Source of the DNA: an uncultured Clostridium sp.
Lineage (GTDB): Bacteria > Bacillota > Clostridia > TANB77 > CAG-508
Assembly: GCA_946497695.1 (NCBI GenBank)
Contig: CAMMLJ010000001.1
Span: forward strand, 124,001-188,000
Direction of reading: 5' to 3'
DNA: 64,000 nucleotides
Below are positions 52,037-61,107 of this stretch, piece by piece. A model generated the notes under the pieces. The model saw only the letters and a list, made by a program, of their open reading frames with translations. It searched no databases and was not told the origin of the DNA. How positions within the stretch are numbered: position 1 is the first letter of the stretch; each line of letters starts with the position of its first letter. The position numbers and the translations under genes were made by a program.

Positions 52037-54770
52037 ATGTTACCTAGACAAATTAATTTGGCAAACATCGAAAAATATCTAATATATATTGAATCAGATA
52101 TTCAAACAAATAATTATTGTGGATTTTATGATATTAATATAATTTCTGAGAGCTTTTGTTGTGATCTTTTAAATATATCTTTTGGACTAGATTTAGAAAA
52201 TACTAATTTATTTAAAAGAAATCAAAAAGCAATTGATTTAGTGGATAAAAAAAGAGGAATAGCAATACAAATCACTTCTGAAAAAAGCTTAAATAAAGTA
52301 AAAGAAACTTTTGAACAATACATAGATGCAGGCTTAGATAAGATATATCCTAATTTATATATTGTTACATTAGTAAAATATAATCCTTCAACATCAGAAT
52401 ATATTTATAAAAATAATGTTTTTAATATAAAAAGTAAAGTTTTAGATTATAGAGATTATATTAATATATTATCTAATAAATATGATAATAAAAAACTTAT
52501 AGAAATAGTACAATTTTTAGAAAGTGAACTTGAAATTTCGAGAGAACAAGAAATTGAGCAACATATAGAAGAATTAAGATTTGATACGGAACATAGTATA
52601 AAGGATGCTATTGTAGGGAATAGACTATATCCATATAATGTAAAGACTTGTCCAGAGTTACCTGTAATAGAAAAAATTGAAGAAACACTAAAATATCAAT
52701 ATTATTGTGTGATTTCAGGAGAATCTGGGTGTGGAAAATCTATATCTGCATATCAGGTTGCTTATAAGTATTACGAAAAGGGATGGAAAGTATATAGATT
52801 TTTAAATAATAATATATTTGACTATAAAATTTTTTCTAAATTTAATGATAAAACATTGTTAATAATTGATGATGCACAAGTGCTAAAAAATTTTCAAATT
52901 GAAAGAATTATAAGTAATGTAAATGTTAATATTAGAGTTATTATAACTATAACAGAAGAAATAGTAGTACAAGATGATTCGGTTGCATATATAACAAATC
53001 AAGACTCTATAAAAAAATAGCAAAAGAGTACTTAAAAAGGAAAAATGAATTATACCCAATTTTAAGAGAAATAGATAAAGATATTGATGATAGATATATG
53101 AAGGATACTATTGAAGAAAGAATTCAAATAGCTTCCCAACAGAAAACCCCATGGTTATTCAATTTTGTATTAAGAGGGGGATGGAATAGAGCAAAAACAG
53201 ATTTTAAAAGAATAAAAGAGAGAAATGAAGCACATAAATTATTAATAATATTATCCTTCCTGCAATTATTGTATACGGATAAACCCATTAGTAAGTTAGA
53301 ATTGTTAAAGAAATGCGAAATTTGGGATAAAGATTATGAATGGTTTGAAGATAATTTACAATATCTAGTTAAAAATAAAATTATTATAGAAGAATATAAT
53401 AAGTATAGGTGGCTCATATTAGATATGCTGATTTTTTTACATATATTTTTATTGAAAATAGTGACAAAGATGAATTAGAATGTATATTAAAATTTTTAAA
53501 AGAAATAATCCTTGATGAAAATTATTCTTTACAAGGAATTTCATGGGTATTACATAATGTGAAATCATATGGTAAAGGCTGTTATCTTAGAAATAATTTA
53601 ATAAATGATGAAGAACTGCAAAAAATTGTAAATAGATGTTTTTCTTGTGAAGAAAGCTTGAATATAAGAAATGCACTATTTGTAATAGATGAACTTGACC
53701 AATATAATGAAAAGATACTAACAATATTAGAACAAGAGAAATATTTAAAAAGAATTGCATATTGGATAGAAAATGTAGATAAGAATACGGGGTATGCATT
53801 AAGTGGAATTATTAATGATTATTTTATAAATAAACATTTAAATATTAGATTGTTATTTTCATACATAAAAATTGATAGATTGGTAGAGAGAATTAATCAT
53901 TGTCATCATAAAGCTATTTGGCATATTTCAAATCTATTAGAAAGACTATTATATGCAATAAATAATAAACAAATTAACAAACATATTATTTCTAAAATTA
54001 ATATGAAAGCTTTAGCAGAGAAGATTAATGCAAATTTTAAGGATATGTATTTGGAAGAGATTGTAGATATTATAGGAGTTATAAATTTATATTATGATGA
54101 AGAGGAAGCTCTTAAATTATATGAGGCAACAAAAAATGCTATTAAATATTATTTTGAAAAAGATGTATTAAGAGCATTTGAAAATATAGAGAATAATTTT
54201 TTATGGATGTTTTTAGGTTATTCATTTTCTTCAAATAAACAACCAAAAGAAAAAAAGTTTTTTGACTGGATGGATAAAAACATCGAAAAAATTGAAATAG
54301 CAGAACCTATGATTTCAGTTGTTTTTCCTAAAGTAGTTGAGAGGTGTATAGAGTGTTCATATGAAGTTAACATATTTGGTCACAATGATTCGTTTGACGG
54401 GGCACTTTCAATGATTATAGCCTTAAGTGAATATGATGAAGAGTTATGCCTGAAAGTTCTAGAATTATCTATAAATAAAATAATTCAAAAAATGAGTGAC
54501 CTTCGTTATAGCATAGACTTTACTAAAGAAGAAATGACATATAATTTTTTAAATTATATCAGAAAGAATTATCAAGAGATATTTTTGAAAATTATTAATT
54601 CTTTGGATGTAGAAAAAGTTAAACAAAACATAAAAGAAAATTATAATAAAATAATTAATGATAATGACAAAGTAAAAAAGAAAATGCTTAAAGAATTTGA
54701 AAGAATATTAAATATTTATAAATTAAATTCAGAATTAAAAGATTTTTGTAATATTTTATTATCAAAATAG
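52037..54770 (+). pseudogene. SMEK-domain STAND-like NTPase (defence type), two frameshifts
   Basis: Start ATG 52037 with TAGGAGAAAAT. The N-terminal SMEK-type domain (LANIEKYLIYIESDIQTNNY, CCDLLNISFGLDLENTNLF, KAIDLVDKKRGIAIQITSEK) is followed by Walker A GESGCGKS (228-235) and Walker B TLLIIDDAQVL. The frame stops at 53018 right after a run of seven A; shifting back one base continues IAKEYLKRKNELYPILREID. A second one-base loss near 53403-53409 changes frame again, to VAHIRYADFF. The remaining 450 residues are helical repeat-like. The intact protein would be about 910 residues and resembles NTPase-based anti-phage sensors. As written it is inactive unless slippage occurs. Confidence 0.8.
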
Positions 54771-54787
54771 TTTAAAGGAGAAAAATT

Positions 54788-55699
54788 ATGGAAAATAATC
54801 AAATTACTATACAACCAGAAGAATCATACAAAATAATTAGAAAAAGTGTATTAACAGCACAATCAAAAATATATACTGCTGTGAATTCTGCAATGGTACA
54901 AGCATATTGGGAAATAGGGCAAGAAATTCATAAAGCTTGTGGGGAGAATGATAGAGCTGAATATGGTAAAAAAATTTTAGAATATTTGTCAGAGCATTTA
55001 ACAAAAGAATTTGGAAAAGGTTTTACTGTTACAAATTTAAAATATATGAGACAATTTTATCGAGCTTTTCCAATTCGCCACACACTGTGTGACGAATTAA
55101 GTTGGTCACATTATAGATTATTAGCAAGTCAAGACAAAGAAAGTGTAAAAAATGAAATAGGATTACCAGAAAAGATAGAACCTAAAAATATTGTAAGAGA
55201 TCCATATGTTTTAGAATTTTTAGGATTAGAAGGAAAAACTAGTTTTTATGAAAAGGATTTAGAACAAGCAATTATAGATCATCTTCAAAAGTTTTTACTA
55301 GAATTAGGTAGAGGTTTTTCTTTTGTAGCAAGACAACAAAAAATAACTTTTGATGGAAGAAATTTTTTTATTGATTTAGTTTTTTATAATTATATATTGA
55401 AATGTTTTGTTATAATAGATTTAAAACTTGGAGATTTGACACATCAAGACTTAGGACAAATGCAAATGTATGTAAATTATTATACAAGAGAGATGATGAA
55501 TGAAGGGGATAATCCACCAATAGGAATTGTACTTTGTGCAGATAAAAGTGACCAGATTGTAAAATATACGTTACCAGAAGAAAATAATCAAATATTTGCA
55601 TCAAAATATAAACTATATTTACCAACAGAAGAAGAATTTAAAAAAGAATTAAATTTAGATAATTATGTAAAAAAAGATGAGGATAAAAATGAGGAATAA
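54788..55699 (+). CDS. YhcG/DUF1016-type PD-(D/E)XK nuclease, apparently shortened
   Basis: 303 residues. N-terminal DUF1016 helical domain (VNSAMVQAYWEIGQEIHKAC, FTVTNLKYMRQFYRAFP, LSWSHYRLL) and C-terminal nuclease domain (FVARQQKITFDGRNFFIDLV, CFVIIDLKLGDLTHQDLGQM with D and K-type ligands, YVNYYTREM). From recall of the family, about 45 residues normally lie between HYRLL and the next LLASQDKE; here HYRLLASQDKE runs straight on, as if two RLL-coding stretches had recombined. It follows the SMEK-STAND gene by 17 bases (AAAGGAG), so both belong to one defence locus. YhcG-type proteins often accompany restriction systems. Confidence 0.85.
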   Translation: MENNQITIQPEESYKIIRKSVLTAQSKIYTAVNSAMVQAYWEIGQEIHKACGENDRAEYGKKILEYLSEHLTKEFGKGFTVTNLKYMRQFYRAFPIRHTLCDELSWSHYRLLASQDKESVKNEIGLPEKIEPKNIVRDPYVLEFLGLEGKTSFYEKDLEQAIIDHLQKFLLELGRGFSFVARQQKITFDGRNFFIDLVFYNYILKCFVIIDLKLGDLTHQDLGQMQMYVNYYTREMMNEGDNPPIGIVLCADKSDQIVKYTLPEENNQIFASKYKLYLPTEEEFKKELNLDNYVKKDEDKNEE

Positions 55700-55783
55700 T
55701 AGATTAAATTTTTTCTTCACTCGAAGATACACAACACAATTCGAAGAATGTAATGATGAAATTGAATAGAATACATTTTAAGA

Positions 55784-55811
55784 AAGAAGACATCCGAAAT
55801 GATGTCTTTTA
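55784..55811 (+). terminator. Terminator after the YhcG-type gene
   Basis: AGACATC (55788-55794), loop of 6, GATGTCT (55801-55807), then TTTA. In the 343-base gap 55700-56042, apart from this and the leader below, I see nothing else. Confidence 0.7.
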
Positions 55812-56000
55812 TTCTGCTAATTGAATTTTTAGGTATATGGGATGAATTACATAATTAAAAGTCAATTAACAAAAGATAACAAGAGAAAATTATTAAAATA
55901 ATTTGTAAGAAGGAGAGGGTACAATATAATTATAAAATTTTTATTGTATATTAGTCATTATAGTGATATAATCGACAAAATAAAAAAGCTGCAAAAATAA

Positions 56001-56042
56001 GAAAGGAGAGGTAGAGCGATGCTCCCTCAAAGGTAAAAAGCT
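56001..56042 (+). promoter_or_regulatory. Structured leader with ribosome site, hairpin and a five-codon ORF
   Basis: GAAAGGAG (56001-56008) leads into a bulged hairpin, GAGG-TA-GAGC with GCTC-CCTC (56008-56028). The hairpin contains an ATG (56019) reading MLPQR and stop. A second ribosome-like CAAAGG (56028-56033) is 9 bases before the true ATG at 56043. Confidence 0.5.
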
Positions 56043-56489
56043 ATGAAGGTTATTCTTAATACGGAAAAGGTGGAAAACGAATTCTATCCAAAGCAAAATC
56101 CAAAAAAGCGGGGAAATCCTTTAAAAGTAAACATGAATTGTGAATATGTAGTAAAAGAAATTGCTACAGATTCATATGGCACATTTTTAAAACTGGCAGG
56201 AATCCAAAAACCTTTTGATACGAAATGGTTTTTTGTATCAGAAGTTAGTCCAAATGAAAGCGTGTATGCTAAAGCAGATGTATATGCTACTGCAGAATAT
56301 GGTATAACTGCTGATTCAATCGTGGAAGAAGGTACTCTAAATGTTGTAAGTGATGTTGGATTCAGACATGAATGCAAAGTAACAATGGCCTTTTACAGTG
56401 ACACTCTTGGCGAGTGGCTCTTCGAATTAGAAGGAAAGAGATTTCCTGTATTACAGAAATACATGGAAATAACCAGAATTAATAAATAG
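56043..56489 (+). CDS. Unknown 148-residue protein, GC-richer ORFan
   Basis: Soluble, beta-rich sequence: TEKVENEFYPKQNPKKRGNP, then CEYVVKEIATDSYGTFLKLA, KPFDTKWFFVSEVSPNESVY and GFRHECKVTMAFYSDTLGEW. I do not recognise it. Composition is richer in G+C than its neighbours, and it is a stand-alone unit with its own structured leader and a strong terminator, like the genes at 34126 and 40731. Start ATG 56043 is chosen by the opening MKVILNTEKV; there is no longer in-frame alternative with a ribosome site. Confidence 0.62.
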   Translation: MKVILNTEKVENEFYPKQNPKKRGNPLKVNMNCEYVVKEIATDSYGTFLKLAGIQKPFDTKWFFVSEVSPNESVYAKADVYATAEYGITADSIVEEGTLNVVSDVGFRHECKVTMAFYSDTLGEWLFELEGKRFPVLQKYMEITRINK

Positions 56490-56541
56490 CCAATTACTTG
56501 TATGCAAAATCTATGATTTAGTATGCAAGTATAACCTAAGA

Positions 56542-56591
56542 AAAGCAGGGAGGATGACATTTTATTGTCGCTTCCTTGCTTTGTTTTTTTT
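56542..56591 (+). terminator. Terminator of the 56043 gene
   Basis: AAAGCAGGGAGGATGACA (56542-56559) pairs imperfectly with TTGTCGCTTCCTTGCTTT (56565-56582), followed by GTTTTTTTT. Confidence 0.8.
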
Positions 56592-56663
56592 AATAAATAT
56601 AAAAAAGAATTGATTTAATTAAGAGTTATTAGTACAATTATCTCATGAAAAGGAGTGATTATT

Positions 56664-56867
56664 ATGGCAAATTGGAAATGTCCTAAATGTGGAAATGAAA
56701 AATTTGAGAAAGACCAATTTCAAGCAACCGGTGGAAATTTTGCTAAAATATTTGATGTGCAAAATAAAAAATTTATTACTGTATCTTGTACTAAATGTGG
56801 CTATACAGAGTTATATAGACAAGATACTTCAACAGGAATGAATGTATTAGACTTTTTAATGAATTAG
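56664..56867 (+). CDS. Zinc-ribbon protein (DUF2082-like)
   Basis: 67 residues from ATG 56664 with AAAGGAGTGATT; an in-frame GTG 9 bases upstream is inside the ribosome site. Two CXXC knuckles, WKCPKCGNE at the start and VSCTKCGYTELY, form one zinc ribbon. The size, the FDVQNKKFITVSC strand and the C-terminal MNVLDFLMN fit the small nucleic-acid-binding zinc-ribbon family COG3478. Function unknown. Confidence 0.85.
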   Translation: MANWKCPKCGNEKFEKDQFQATGGNFAKIFDVQNKKFITVSCTKCGYTELYRQDTSTGMNVLDFLMN

Positions 56868-56949
56868 GAGGTTAGTACAAATTAAAAAAGCATATAAAAT
56901 GTAAAAAAATGGATTAAAGAAATTTTATAATATTGAAAGAGGTGTTATT

Positions 56950-57468
56950 ATGAATGAAACTATTAAAAATCTAGTAGAAAGAAGAAGCTGTAGAAAATAT
57001 AAAAAAGAGCAAATAAAAGATGACGACTTAAATCTTATTTTAAAGGCAGGAGAATATGCTCCAACAGGAATGGGAATGCAATCTCCAATTATAGTTGTAC
57101 TTCAAAATAAAGAAAAAATAGAAAAACTTTCAAAAATAAACGCCCAAATTATGGGAATAGATAAAGATCCATTTTATGGAGCACCAACTGTATTAGTAGT
57201 ATTAGCTGATAAAAATATTGGAACACACATAGAAGATGGAAGTCTAGTATTAGGAAACTTAATGAATGCGGCACATAGTTTAGGACTAGGTTCTTGCTGG
57301 ATACATAGAGCAAAAGAAGAATTCGAAACAGAAGAAGGAAAAGAATTGTTAAAAGAATGGAACATACCAGAAAATTATGTGGGTATAGGACACTGTATTT
57401 TAGGTTATCCAGAAGAAAAAAGTGAAGCAAAACCACGTAAAGATAGATATATAAGGTTTGTTAAATAG
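56950..57468 (+). CDS. Nitroreductase family protein
   Basis: 172 residues. ERRSCRKYKKEQIKDDDLNL is the typical opening with the FMN-phosphate arginines, APTGMGMQSP the second FMN block, and SLGLGSCWIH plus GIGHCILGYPEE the C-terminal motifs. An FMN-dependent NAD(P)H oxidoreductase; substrate unknown. The member is short, without the longer C-terminal arm. Ribosome site AAAGAGGTG. The next gene starts 40 bases on. Confidence 0.9.
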   Translation: MNETIKNLVERRSCRKYKKEQIKDDDLNLILKAGEYAPTGMGMQSPIIVVLQNKEKIEKLSKINAQIMGIDKDPFYGAPTVLVVLADKNIGTHIEDGSLVLGNLMNAAHSLGLGSCWIHRAKEEFETEEGKELLKEWNIPENYVGIGHCILGYPEEKSEAKPRKDRYIRFVK

Positions 57469-57508
57469 GATGTAATATATACAAAATAAAATAAAAGGGG
57501 AAATTTTT

Positions 57509-58669
57509 ATGAAAAAAAGATTTATTATAACACTTGCAGTTATAATTGTGCTTATATTAATAATTGGCGTAATTGCAATTGGAATTGGATTATATAATGA
57601 CTTTAAACAAGAGGGAGAATTAATATCAGAATGTAAAGAAATAATGGACTTAAGTAATGCAGAGAATTTGGATACAGAAAAGATTAACGAAATGCTTACT
57701 AGAAGAATTTCGGCTGAAGAATATTTGCAAGTAGAAGATGCATTAAAAGAATATTTAACAGCCAGGTTCCAGAATGTAACAAGAATTACTGAAATATTAA
57801 ACAATGAAAAATTAGAAAATATATTAACAATAGACAACTATAAAAACGATGGCCCGGAGTTTGCAACAACTAAAGAATACATTGAAAATACAAAGCAAGA
57901 ATTACAAGACCTAAAAAAAAGATATGAAGAATTATTTACAGAAGAAACAGTAATGTCTTATATAAATAATAAAAATTTGGATAGTTATTATGTGGATTTT
58001 TACAAACAAGAATTAATAGGAAATCCTGAAGATAGTAAAGATAATATTGTAGAACATGAAATAGATGGAATTATTACTATATTAAATAGTTATAATTCTG
58101 TGATTGATTTTTTAATAACTAATAAGAATAGCTGGAAAATTGAAGGAGAAAACATAGTATTTGCAAATCAGGAGTCATCAGAGAAGTTTTTAGAGCTAAT
58201 AAATGATATGTTAGAAAATATACCAGGAACATTAATAGAAAAAGATTTTGGAACATATGAGATTCCTGTAGATTGGATAGAGAGTGTAGCACATTCTACA
58301 AATGATAAATTTTTCTATGTAAAAGAAGGTCAGGAAAACGAGAATAGACCTAATAATATTTCTATAAATGAAGGATCTAACAAATATGCAGCAAATGAAC
58401 ACGAAAACTTTAGAATGGCTATATTAAATCAACTTTCTATGCAAATAGGAGGAGATGAAAATGTTGAAGTAACTGCAAATGGTTCTAATACAAAGAATGG
58501 ATATGTTGTTTATACTTTTAATATAAAAGATCAAGATAATACTACCACACAATATTATATTATAGGAGATTACAAATATATTTTAGTGCATGAAACAACT
58601 TTTGGTGATTCAGCTGAAACAGATAGTGCCGCACAAAAAATTATAGATACATTTAAATGGAAAGAGTAG
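57509..58669 (+). CDS. Membrane-anchored extracellular protein, unknown
   Basis: 386 residues. One N-terminal helix (FIITLAVIIVLILIIGVIAI) without a lipobox cysteine makes it a type II anchored protein. Residues about 35-180 are charged and helical (coiled-coil potential in ENTKQELQDLKKRYEELF), and about 240-386 look like a compact alpha/beta domain (FGTYEIPVDWIES, FFYVKEGQENENRPNNI, TQYYIIGDYKYILVHETTFG) similar in style to DUF1795/PsbP-like folds. No family recognised. AAAGGGGAAATTTTT before ATG. The GNAT gene follows after 9 bases. Confidence 0.65.
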   Translation: MKKRFIITLAVIIVLILIIGVIAIGIGLYNDFKQEGELISECKEIMDLSNAENLDTEKINEMLTRRISAEEYLQVEDALKEYLTARFQNVTRITEILNNEKLENILTIDNYKNDGPEFATTKEYIENTKQELQDLKKRYEELFTEETVMSYINNKNLDSYYVDFYKQELIGNPEDSKDNIVEHEIDGIITILNSYNSVIDFLITNKNSWKIEGENIVFANQESSEKFLELINDMLENIPGTLIEKDFGTYEIPVDWIESVAHSTNDKFFYVKEGQENENRPNNISINEGSNKYAANEHENFRMAILNQLSMQIGGDENVEVTANGSNTKNGYVVYTFNIKDQDNTTTQYYIIGDYKYILVHETTFGDSAETDSAAQKIIDTFKWKE

Positions 58670-58678
58670 GAGAAATAT

Positions 58679-59215
58679 ATGGATAAGGTAGAAATTAAAG
58701 AGTTAGCACTTGAAGATATTCCAGACTATGTTAAAGTAAATACTATAGCTTGGCAGGAATCATATAAAGGACTTATAGCTGATTCAATTTTAGATGAAGT
58801 ATTAAATAATATTGATAATTCTATACAAAAGCAAATTACTGTGTTCAATAATGATAAAAAGAATAATATAAAAAAATTTATTTTAAAAGTAAATGATGAG
58901 CCAGTAGGAATGACAGGAATAGGTAAAGCAACAGATGAAAAGTATGAAGATATTGGAGAACTATATTCATTATATTTATTAAATAAAGTGAAGAAAAAAG
59001 GATATGGAAAATTACTTTTTTATAATGATGTAAAAGAACTAATTAACTTAGGATTTAATGAAATGATAGTTGGTTGCTTAATAAATAATCCATCAAATGA
59101 TTTTTACAAACATATGGGAGGAAAATTAATTGATGTAGTAACTAATAAGGTAAAAGGTTATGATATGAAAGAAAATATATATTATTATGAAAATTTAAAA
59201 GAATTGATAAAATAG
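58679..59215 (+). CDS. GNAT family N-acetyltransferase
   Basis: 178 residues. IKELALEDIPDYVKVNTIAW and QESYKGLIADSILDEV are the typical GNAT opening; ELYSLYLLNKVKKKGYGKLL is the acetyl-CoA-binding strand and loop (KKKGYGK, standard R/Q-x-x-G-x-G/A), and NNPSNDFYKHMGGKLI the C-terminal block. The substrate is not predictable. RBS TAGGAGAAATAT at good spacing. Confidence 0.88.
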   Translation: MDKVEIKELALEDIPDYVKVNTIAWQESYKGLIADSILDEVLNNIDNSIQKQITVFNNDKKNNIKKFILKVNDEPVGMTGIGKATDEKYEDIGELYSLYLLNKVKKKGYGKLLFYNDVKELINLGFNEMIVGCLINNPSNDFYKHMGGKLIDVVTNKVKGYDMKENIYYYENLKELIK

Positions 59216-59238
59216 TAGTAATATTTGGGGATGGAATA

Positions 59239-59997
59239 ATGAAGAAGAAAAGAATCTTGATAGAAACAGATAATGTAAATGAAGGTTATAAAAAATATAA
59301 AAAATACAAGAGGTTTATATATAAAAATGTAGAATTCATATATAATGGCAAAAACAAAGATATAGAAAGAATTGTTAAAGTTTTAAATATAAAATCCAGA
59401 AGAAAAAGACTAGAATATATTTTTGATGAATCTTGTTCAGATATTGATAGACACTTTAAAGGAGAAAATATTTGTGGGTTTGAATGTGGGCAATGCATGG
59501 TTCAAAGAGAGCATAAACTAAGAGATAAGAATGGATGTTGCAGAATTTGTAGATTACAAAGTGATACAGGATGTACAAGTAAGAATCTAACATGTAAACT
59601 TTTCTTTTGTGACGAAGTAAAAAATAAATATAAGGTAATTAAATTAAATGATTTAAAACTGCTAAAGTTACTTACTAGAAGGCAAAGAATAATGATAAGA
59701 TTCGATTTGTTTTCAACTAGAGAAGAGGTTATTATGGACTTATATCTTGGCTTTATAACAATAGCAGCTTTTAGAGAATTATATATGTTAATAAAAACAA
59801 GTTTATTTTGGATATTTAAAAGAATTCAACATAATTCAAAAATGTCTAGTGTTAGTAAATTGGTAATATTTATAACTATATTAATGATTATAATGTTTGC
59901 TACAATTAATCCAATATTGCCTATAGTTATGATATGTATAGGAATATTAGAAGACATTTTTGTAAGATTACATAAAAAGTTTATTGCACAAGTATAA
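59239..59997 (+). CDS. Cysteine-rich protein with C-terminal membrane helices, unknown
   Basis: 252 residues. Residues about 1-65 are very basic. Then comes a cluster of cysteines (CSDIDRHF, NICGFECGQCMVQRE, GCCRICRLQSDTGC, LTCKLFFC), about eleven in 60 residues, suggesting two zinc knuckles or an iron-sulfur site. The C-terminal 60 residues hold two helices (LVIFITILMIIMFATINPI, LPIVMICIGILEDIFV). The combination suggests a membrane-bound nucleic-acid- or metal-binding protein. I do not recognise it. ATG 59239 with weak GGGGATGG. Confidence 0.6.
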   Translation: MKKKRILIETDNVNEGYKKYKKYKRFIYKNVEFIYNGKNKDIERIVKVLNIKSRRKRLEYIFDESCSDIDRHFKGENICGFECGQCMVQREHKLRDKNGCCRICRLQSDTGCTSKNLTCKLFFCDEVKNKYKVIKLNDLKLLKLLTRRQRIMIRFDLFSTREEVIMDLYLGFITIAAFRELYMLIKTSLFWIFKRIQHNSKMSSVSKLVIFITILMIIMFATINPILPIVMICIGILEDIFVRLHKKFIAQV

Positions 59998-60029
59998 TCT
60001 AATAAAAAATTGATTATTTGGAGGTAAAA

Positions 60030-60311
60030 ATGGAATATAGAAAATTTAATGTAAATGAAAAGAAATATTATGCAAATGATTTTACAGAAAATTTTGAAAT
60101 AGTTTCTCTAACAGGAACTATAAATACAATGAATGATAAATTTTATACACATATACATATGAGTGCAGGAAATGAAAGGGGTGATGTGTTTGGCAGACAT
60201 CTAAATAAAGCTATTGTAAGTGCAACATGTGAAATGGTAATACATATTATAGATGGTAAAGTGGATAGAAAATATAATGATGATATTGGATTAAATTTAT
60301 TCGAATTTTAA
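60030..60311 (+). CDS. PPC/DUF296 domain protein, apparently with internal N-terminal deletion
   Basis: 93 residues from ATG 60030 with TTGGAGGTAAA; the TTG at 60018 overlaps the ribosome site. TENFEIVSLTGTINTMNDKF, YTHIHMSAGNERGDVFGRHL and AVVSAT-like AIVSATCEMVIHII are diagnostic of the PPC (DUF296) domain, which usually spans about 130 residues. The N-terminal strand start MEYRKF is followed directly by the NVNEKKYYANDFTENFEIV part, so roughly 45 residues normally in between are missing. The HIHM-type histidines expected to bind metal are retained. Confidence 0.8.
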   Translation: MEYRKFNVNEKKYYANDFTENFEIVSLTGTINTMNDKFYTHIHMSAGNERGDVFGRHLNKAIVSATCEMVIHIIDGKVDRKYNDDIGLNLFEF

Positions 60312-60335
60312 TTAATAAAATAAGGGGGATTAATA

Positions 60336-61001
60336 ATGAATATTTTAAAAAACAAAAAAGTGATTATAGTAGTAAGTGTAGTATTATTAATAGCCATAAT
60401 AGTTGTTGGAATTTTAGTGGCAAAAAATCTTACAAGTAAAGAAGTACAAAGATATGGAAGAACAGAGGTATATCTAAAAGATCAAAATGCTGACGTAATA
60501 GCTGGAGCAAAGGTGAGTTTTAATAAAAAAGACACTGGAAAAGTAATAGATGAAGAGGCAGAATCTGGCTTAGATGGAAAAATTATATTTACAAATGTTC
60601 CTGTCGGAGAATATGAAATTGTAGTAAAAGAAGCTCCTAAAGGTTATGAAATAGATCAAGAGAAGGCAGATGTAACAATAGAACCAGCACAAACTACAGT
60701 TGTTAATATTGATTTAAAAAGAGTAAGAGCATCAGTTATTCTTAGAAGTAAAGATGCAGATGGAAATCTTATACCAAATATAAAATATAATTTATATAAT
60801 GATGAAAATGAAGTTATACAAGAGATTACATCAAATGAAGAGGGACTATGTGGTGTTACAGATTTACCTTTAGGTAATTATTCAGTACAAGTTGCAGAAT
60901 TACCAGAAGGTTATCAAGGAGACACATCTAGACAAGAATTAAAATTAGAACAAGAAGGTCAAGTTCTTTTAATAGAAGAACAATTTGAAAAAATAAATTA
61001 A
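60336..61001 (+). CDS. Membrane-anchored protein with two SpaA/CnaB-type domains
   Basis: 221 residues: N-terminal helix (KKVIIVVSVVLLIAIIVVGI), then two prealbumin-like beta domains. The first (about 45-130) reads RTEVYLKDQNADVIAGAKVS and EYEIVVKEAPKGYEIDQEKA; the second (about 132-215) reads SVILRSKDADGNLIPNIKYN and NYSVQVAELPEGYQGDTSRQ. The G-x-Y-x-V-x-E-x-P-x-G-Y element is the SpaA/CnaB signature, although no sortase motif is present and the anchor is N-terminal. Likely a cell-surface structural protein. Confidence 0.82.
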   Translation: MNILKNKKVIIVVSVVLLIAIIVVGILVAKNLTSKEVQRYGRTEVYLKDQNADVIAGAKVSFNKKDTGKVIDEEAESGLDGKIIFTNVPVGEYEIVVKEAPKGYEIDQEKADVTIEPAQTTVVNIDLKRVRASVILRSKDADGNLIPNIKYNLYNDENEVIQEITSNEEGLCGVTDLPLGNYSVQVAELPEGYQGDTSRQELKLEQEGQVLLIEEQFEKIN

Positions 61002-61019
61002 TAAAATGTAAAAAAAACA

Positions 61020-61050
61020 TTGACTTAAAGCTGACTCCAAGTGATATATA
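61020..61050 (+). promoter_or_regulatory. MerR-type promoter (19-bp spacer) of the DUF362 gene
   Basis: TTGACT (61020-61025), a 19-bp spacer and TATATA (61045-61050). The spacer is an imperfect dyad, CTTAAAGC-TG-ACTCCAAG, of the form used by MerR-family activators such as AdhR-like redox or aldehyde sensors. The regulator gene is not in view. Confidence 0.6.
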
Positions 61051-61107
61051 AATTATAAATAAAAATTAGAAAAACAAGTATAATATTTTTATAAGGAGGA
61101 ATAGAGA

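Noticed and set aside
53390-53480. Programmed frameshift at the second break of the SMEK-STAND gene
   Set aside because: The sequence AAGTATAGGTGG has no slippery heptamer; a one-base loss is simpler.
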